From Thermoguttaceae bacterium (GTDB lineage: Bacteria > Planctomycetota > Planctomycetia > Pirellulales > Thermoguttaceae): 7,340 nucleotides of DNA. Made by a program: the position numbers and the translations under genes. Shown here in pieces: positions 5,308 through 7,340 of this stretch; the stretch's first letter is position 1; each line of letters opens with the position of its first letter. Below the pieces are notes generated by a model, which saw nothing but the letters and a program-made list of their open reading frames with translations, had not been told where the DNA came from and made no database searches. The stretch is from positions 6,413 to 13,752 of the forward strand of contig JANLFZ010000102.1 of assembly GCA_024653385.1 (NCBI GenBank), given 5' to 3'.

Positions 5308-5317
5308 GGAGGAGGAG
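5308..5317 (+). promoter_or_regulatory. Strong ribosome binding site for the DUF4838 gene
   Basis: GGAGGAGGAG ends 4 nt before ATG 5322, with overlapping registers at 7 and 10 nt, the strongest Shine-Dalgarno in the window. It implies a high translation rate or independent initiation after the intergenic hairpins. Confidence 0.75.
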
Positions 5318-5321
5318 AACG

Positions 5322-7340
5322 ATGAACAGCCCGCGCGTGCAAGCCGCGATCCGAACGTCTCTGGTGGGTCTGTTGCTCGGCGCCGTCTCGGTCGCGGCGA
5401 CTCCGTGCCCGGCCGCGCCTGCTGATTTGGTGATCGTCGAGGACGGCCGACCGCGGGCGAGCATTGTTGTCGCCAAGGATGCCCCCGAGCCGGTCCGGCG
5501 CAAGACCCGGACCGCGGCCGAGGAGCTACAGACGTACCTCGAGAAGATCTCCGGCGCGAAGTTGCCGATCGTCGACGACGCGCAGGAGCGCGCCGGGGCC
5601 CTGGTGCTCGTGGGCCGAAGCCGGCTGAGCGACAAGCTGGGCGTGACGATCCCCTCGGGGCTGACTCCGGCACGGCGCGAAGAGGGGTTCGTGATCGTCT
5701 GCCGGGGCGACCGGCTGCTGTTGGCCGGCAATAGCGAAGGCCCCTACCACGGCACCGAGTACGCGGTCTACGACTTCCTCCGCGGCCTGGGCGTGCGCTG
5801 GTTCATGCCGGGCGAGTTCGGCGAGATCGTGCCCACGCAGAAGACCATTCGCGTGCCCGCGCAAGAGCGCGTCGAAAAGCCCGACTTCGTGATGCGCAAC
5901 TGGTGGCTGCACGCCCTGCCCGAACTGGCCGCCCAGGAGATGCGCTGGAAGCTGCGGAACAAGATGAACCCCGAGCCGATGTTCGCCATTTGCGGCGACA
6001 GCAGCGCGCGGGCGATCGTGGCGCCGGAGCCGCTGCGCAAGGAGAAGCCCGAACTGCTCGCCTTGAACGAGAACGGCACGCGCAACCCCTACTTGCCGAA
6101 CCTGACCAACCCCGAGGCGGCGCGGATCGCGGGCCAGATCATCCGCGAGCATCTGCGCAAGAACCCGGGGGCCAACTCGTACGGTTTCGCCCCGGACGAC
6201 GGTCTGCCGCGCGACTTCAACCCCGAGACGCTCAAACTCAGCCGGGGCTTCGTGACCCTTGGCGGACGCCCGGGCGTGCCCGGCGAGGCCAGCATCACCG
6301 AGGAATGGCTGACGTTCGTCAACCGGGTGGCCGAGGAAGTCCACAAGGAGTTCCCCGAAGCCTACATCGCCACCAACGGCTACGCCAACCGCAACCTTCC
6401 GCCCGAGGGCGTCCAGCTCGACGACCGGATGGTCATCATGTTCGCCGCCATCTGGAGTTGCACGCTCCACGGCTACGACGACGAGCACTGCTGGCAAAAG
6501 GTCCGCCAGGGGCAGATGCTCCGGCGGTGGTGCGAGCTGTGCAAGAACGTGTGGATCTACGGCTACAACTACAACATGCTCGTCTCGGGATTGACGCCGC
6601 TGCCCGAGTTCACCAAACTCCGCCGCGACTTCCCCTTGATGAAGAAATGGGGCGTGATGGGCTTCCACGACGAGTCGCGGAACGTCTGGGCCGAGGCGGG
6701 CATCGCCAGCCGATACTTGCGGGCCCAGTTGGAATGGAACGCCCAGGCCGACGTCGACGCCATCCTCGACGACTTCTTCACCCGGTGGTACGGCCGCGCC
6801 GCCGGGCCCATGAAGGCCTTCTACACGGCCCTCGACGAGGCCGTCACCTGCGCGCCGATCCACGGGCACGAAGACCGCATCCTTCCGGAAGTTTATACGC
6901 CCGCGCTGCTCGCGCGGCTCAAACAGCTCGTGGCCGAGGCCGAGCAGCTTGCCGACACCGAGCGCGACAAGCTGCACGTGCGGGCCGAGCGGCTGATCTA
7001 CGAGCACCTCGCGGCGTACATGGATCTGGCCGCAGCCGAGGCGGCCGGCGACTACCGCGCGGCCGTCGCCCATGCCGACCGCATGCTCGCCTTGCGCGGG
7101 CAGTTGCACGCGATCAACCCGTTCTTCATCTGGCCCGACGAAAAAGGCTATCACACGGGCGTGTGGTACTGGACGATCACCGACCGGAAAAAGTACTACC
7201 AGTCGCTGGTCGACAAGACCACGGGCAAGACCGGCACGCTGGTGGCCCTCGCGCCGCGCAAGACCGCCTTCCGAGTGGACCCGCACGACGAGGGCATCCA
7301 CGCCGGATGGCACCAGCCGGCCGGTTCAAGCCCGGGCTGG
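5322..7340 (+). CDS. Secreted DUF4838 domain protein, hydrolase-like, 3' end outside window
   Basis: Predicted exported protein of a family (DUF4838) common in polysaccharide-degrading bacteria and thought to be glycoside-hydrolase-like; activity is not established. I read 673 codons without a stop to the window edge. Residues 1 to about 33 form a Sec-type signal peptide: Arg-containing n-region, hydrophobic TSLVGLLLGAVSVAA, then small residues. Cys29 is not in a good lipobox. Residues about 35-180 resemble the N-terminal domain found before GH20 and GH67 catalytic barrels: AAEELQTYLEKISGAKLPIV (65-84) and GTEYAVYDFLRGLGVRWFMP (144-163). The DUF4838 core follows, with YGFAPDDG (287-294; Asp292 and Asp293 are candidate catalytic or binding acids) and GFHDES (447-452). 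A helical part ends the core (LRAQLEWNAQADVDAILDDF and RWYGRAAGPM). The visible C terminus begins another, truncated domain. It probably follows the URO-D-like gene in an operon. The family is fairly sure; substrate and chemistry are inference. Confidence 0.8.
   Translation, partial: MNSPRVQAAIRTSLVGLLLGAVSVAATPCPAAPADLVIVEDGRPRASIVVAKDAPEPVRRKTRTAAEELQTYLEKISGAKLPIVDDAQERAGALVLVGRSRLSDKLGVTIPSGLTPARREEGFVIVCRGDRLLLAGNSEGPYHGTEYAVYDFLRGLGVRWFMPGEFGEIVPTQKTIRVPAQERVEKPDFVMRNWWLHALPELAAQEMRWKLRNKMNPEPMFAICGDSSARAIVAPEPLRKEKPELLALNENGTRNPYLPNLTNPEAARIAGQIIREHLRKNPGANSYGFAPDDGLPRDFNPETLKLSRGFVTLGGRPGVPGEASITEEWLTFVNRVAEEVHKEFPEAYIATNGYANRNLPPEGVQLDDRMVIMFAAIWSCTLHGYDDEHCWQKVRQGQMLRRWCELCKNVWIYGYNYNMLVSGLTPLPEFTKLRRDFPLMKKWGVMGFHDESRNVWAEAGIASRYLRAQLEWNAQADVDAILDDFFTRWYGRAAGPMKAFYTALDEAVTCAPIHGHEDRILPEVYTPALLARLKQLVAEAEQLADTERDKLHVRAERLIYEHLAAYMDLAAAEAAGDYRAAVAHADRMLALRGQLHAINPFFIWPDEKGYHTGVWYWTITDRKKYYQSLVDKTTGKTGTLVALAPRKTAFRVDPHDEGIHAGWHQPAGSSPGW

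Noticed and set aside
5526..7313. A 595-codon open frame on the minus strand
   Set aside because: It lies fully antisense to the DUF4838 gene, which has a signal peptide, a strong ribosome binding site and recognisable motifs. Its product is rich in Gly/Val/Arg/His with no family motif. High GC at third codon positions produces such long mirror frames.

Overview
The window is GC-rich, densely coding bacterial DNA. Four things suggest a planctomycete (Pirellulales-like): a pair of ECF-type sigma factors, a Tat-exported aldo/keto reductase, a lipoprotein di-haem peroxidase with a Lys/Pro-rich tether, and a DUF4838 hydrolase-like secreted protein. This placement rests on gene content and style; no phylogenetic marker is present.

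Layout. Positions 1-889 (minus strand) hold the N-terminal 296 codons of an ECF-type sigma factor that runs off the left edge. A 76-bp gap (890-965) separates it from a divergent second ECF sigma factor (966-1511, plus, TTG start). That gap contains a sigma-54-like -24/-12 match. The second sigma gene converges on, and overlaps by 53 bp, a di-haem cytochrome c peroxidase lipoprotein (1459-2733, minus). Upstream of the peroxidase, 76 bp away and probably co-transcribed with it, is a Tat-signal aldo/keto reductase (2810-3826, minus). A 299-bp divergent intergenic region (3827-4125) follows. It carries a 107-bp set of nested inverted repeats (3880-3986) that can fold into a three-way junction and looks like a REP/MITE-type element or a structured RNA. 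Next come an atypical uroporphyrinogen-decarboxylase-superfamily protein (4126-5244, plus) and, after 77 bp containing two hairpins, a secreted DUF4838 protein (5322 to beyond 7340, plus, cut by the right edge).

How the genes may work together. The minus-strand pair would put a peroxide-reducing cytochrome and an NAD(P)-type oxidoreductase outside the cytoplasmic membrane. The plus-strand pair joins a cytoplasmic UroD/MtaA-fold enzyme to a secreted carbohydrate-active-type protein, which suggests glycan or modified-sugar catabolism; this is inference. The two sigma factors are likely local regulators of unknown regulon, and no anti-sigma gene is visible. I found no tRNA, rRNA, CRISPR array, transposase or phage gene. 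The least explained signals are the inverted-repeat element at 3880-3986 and the compact control region between the sigma genes.
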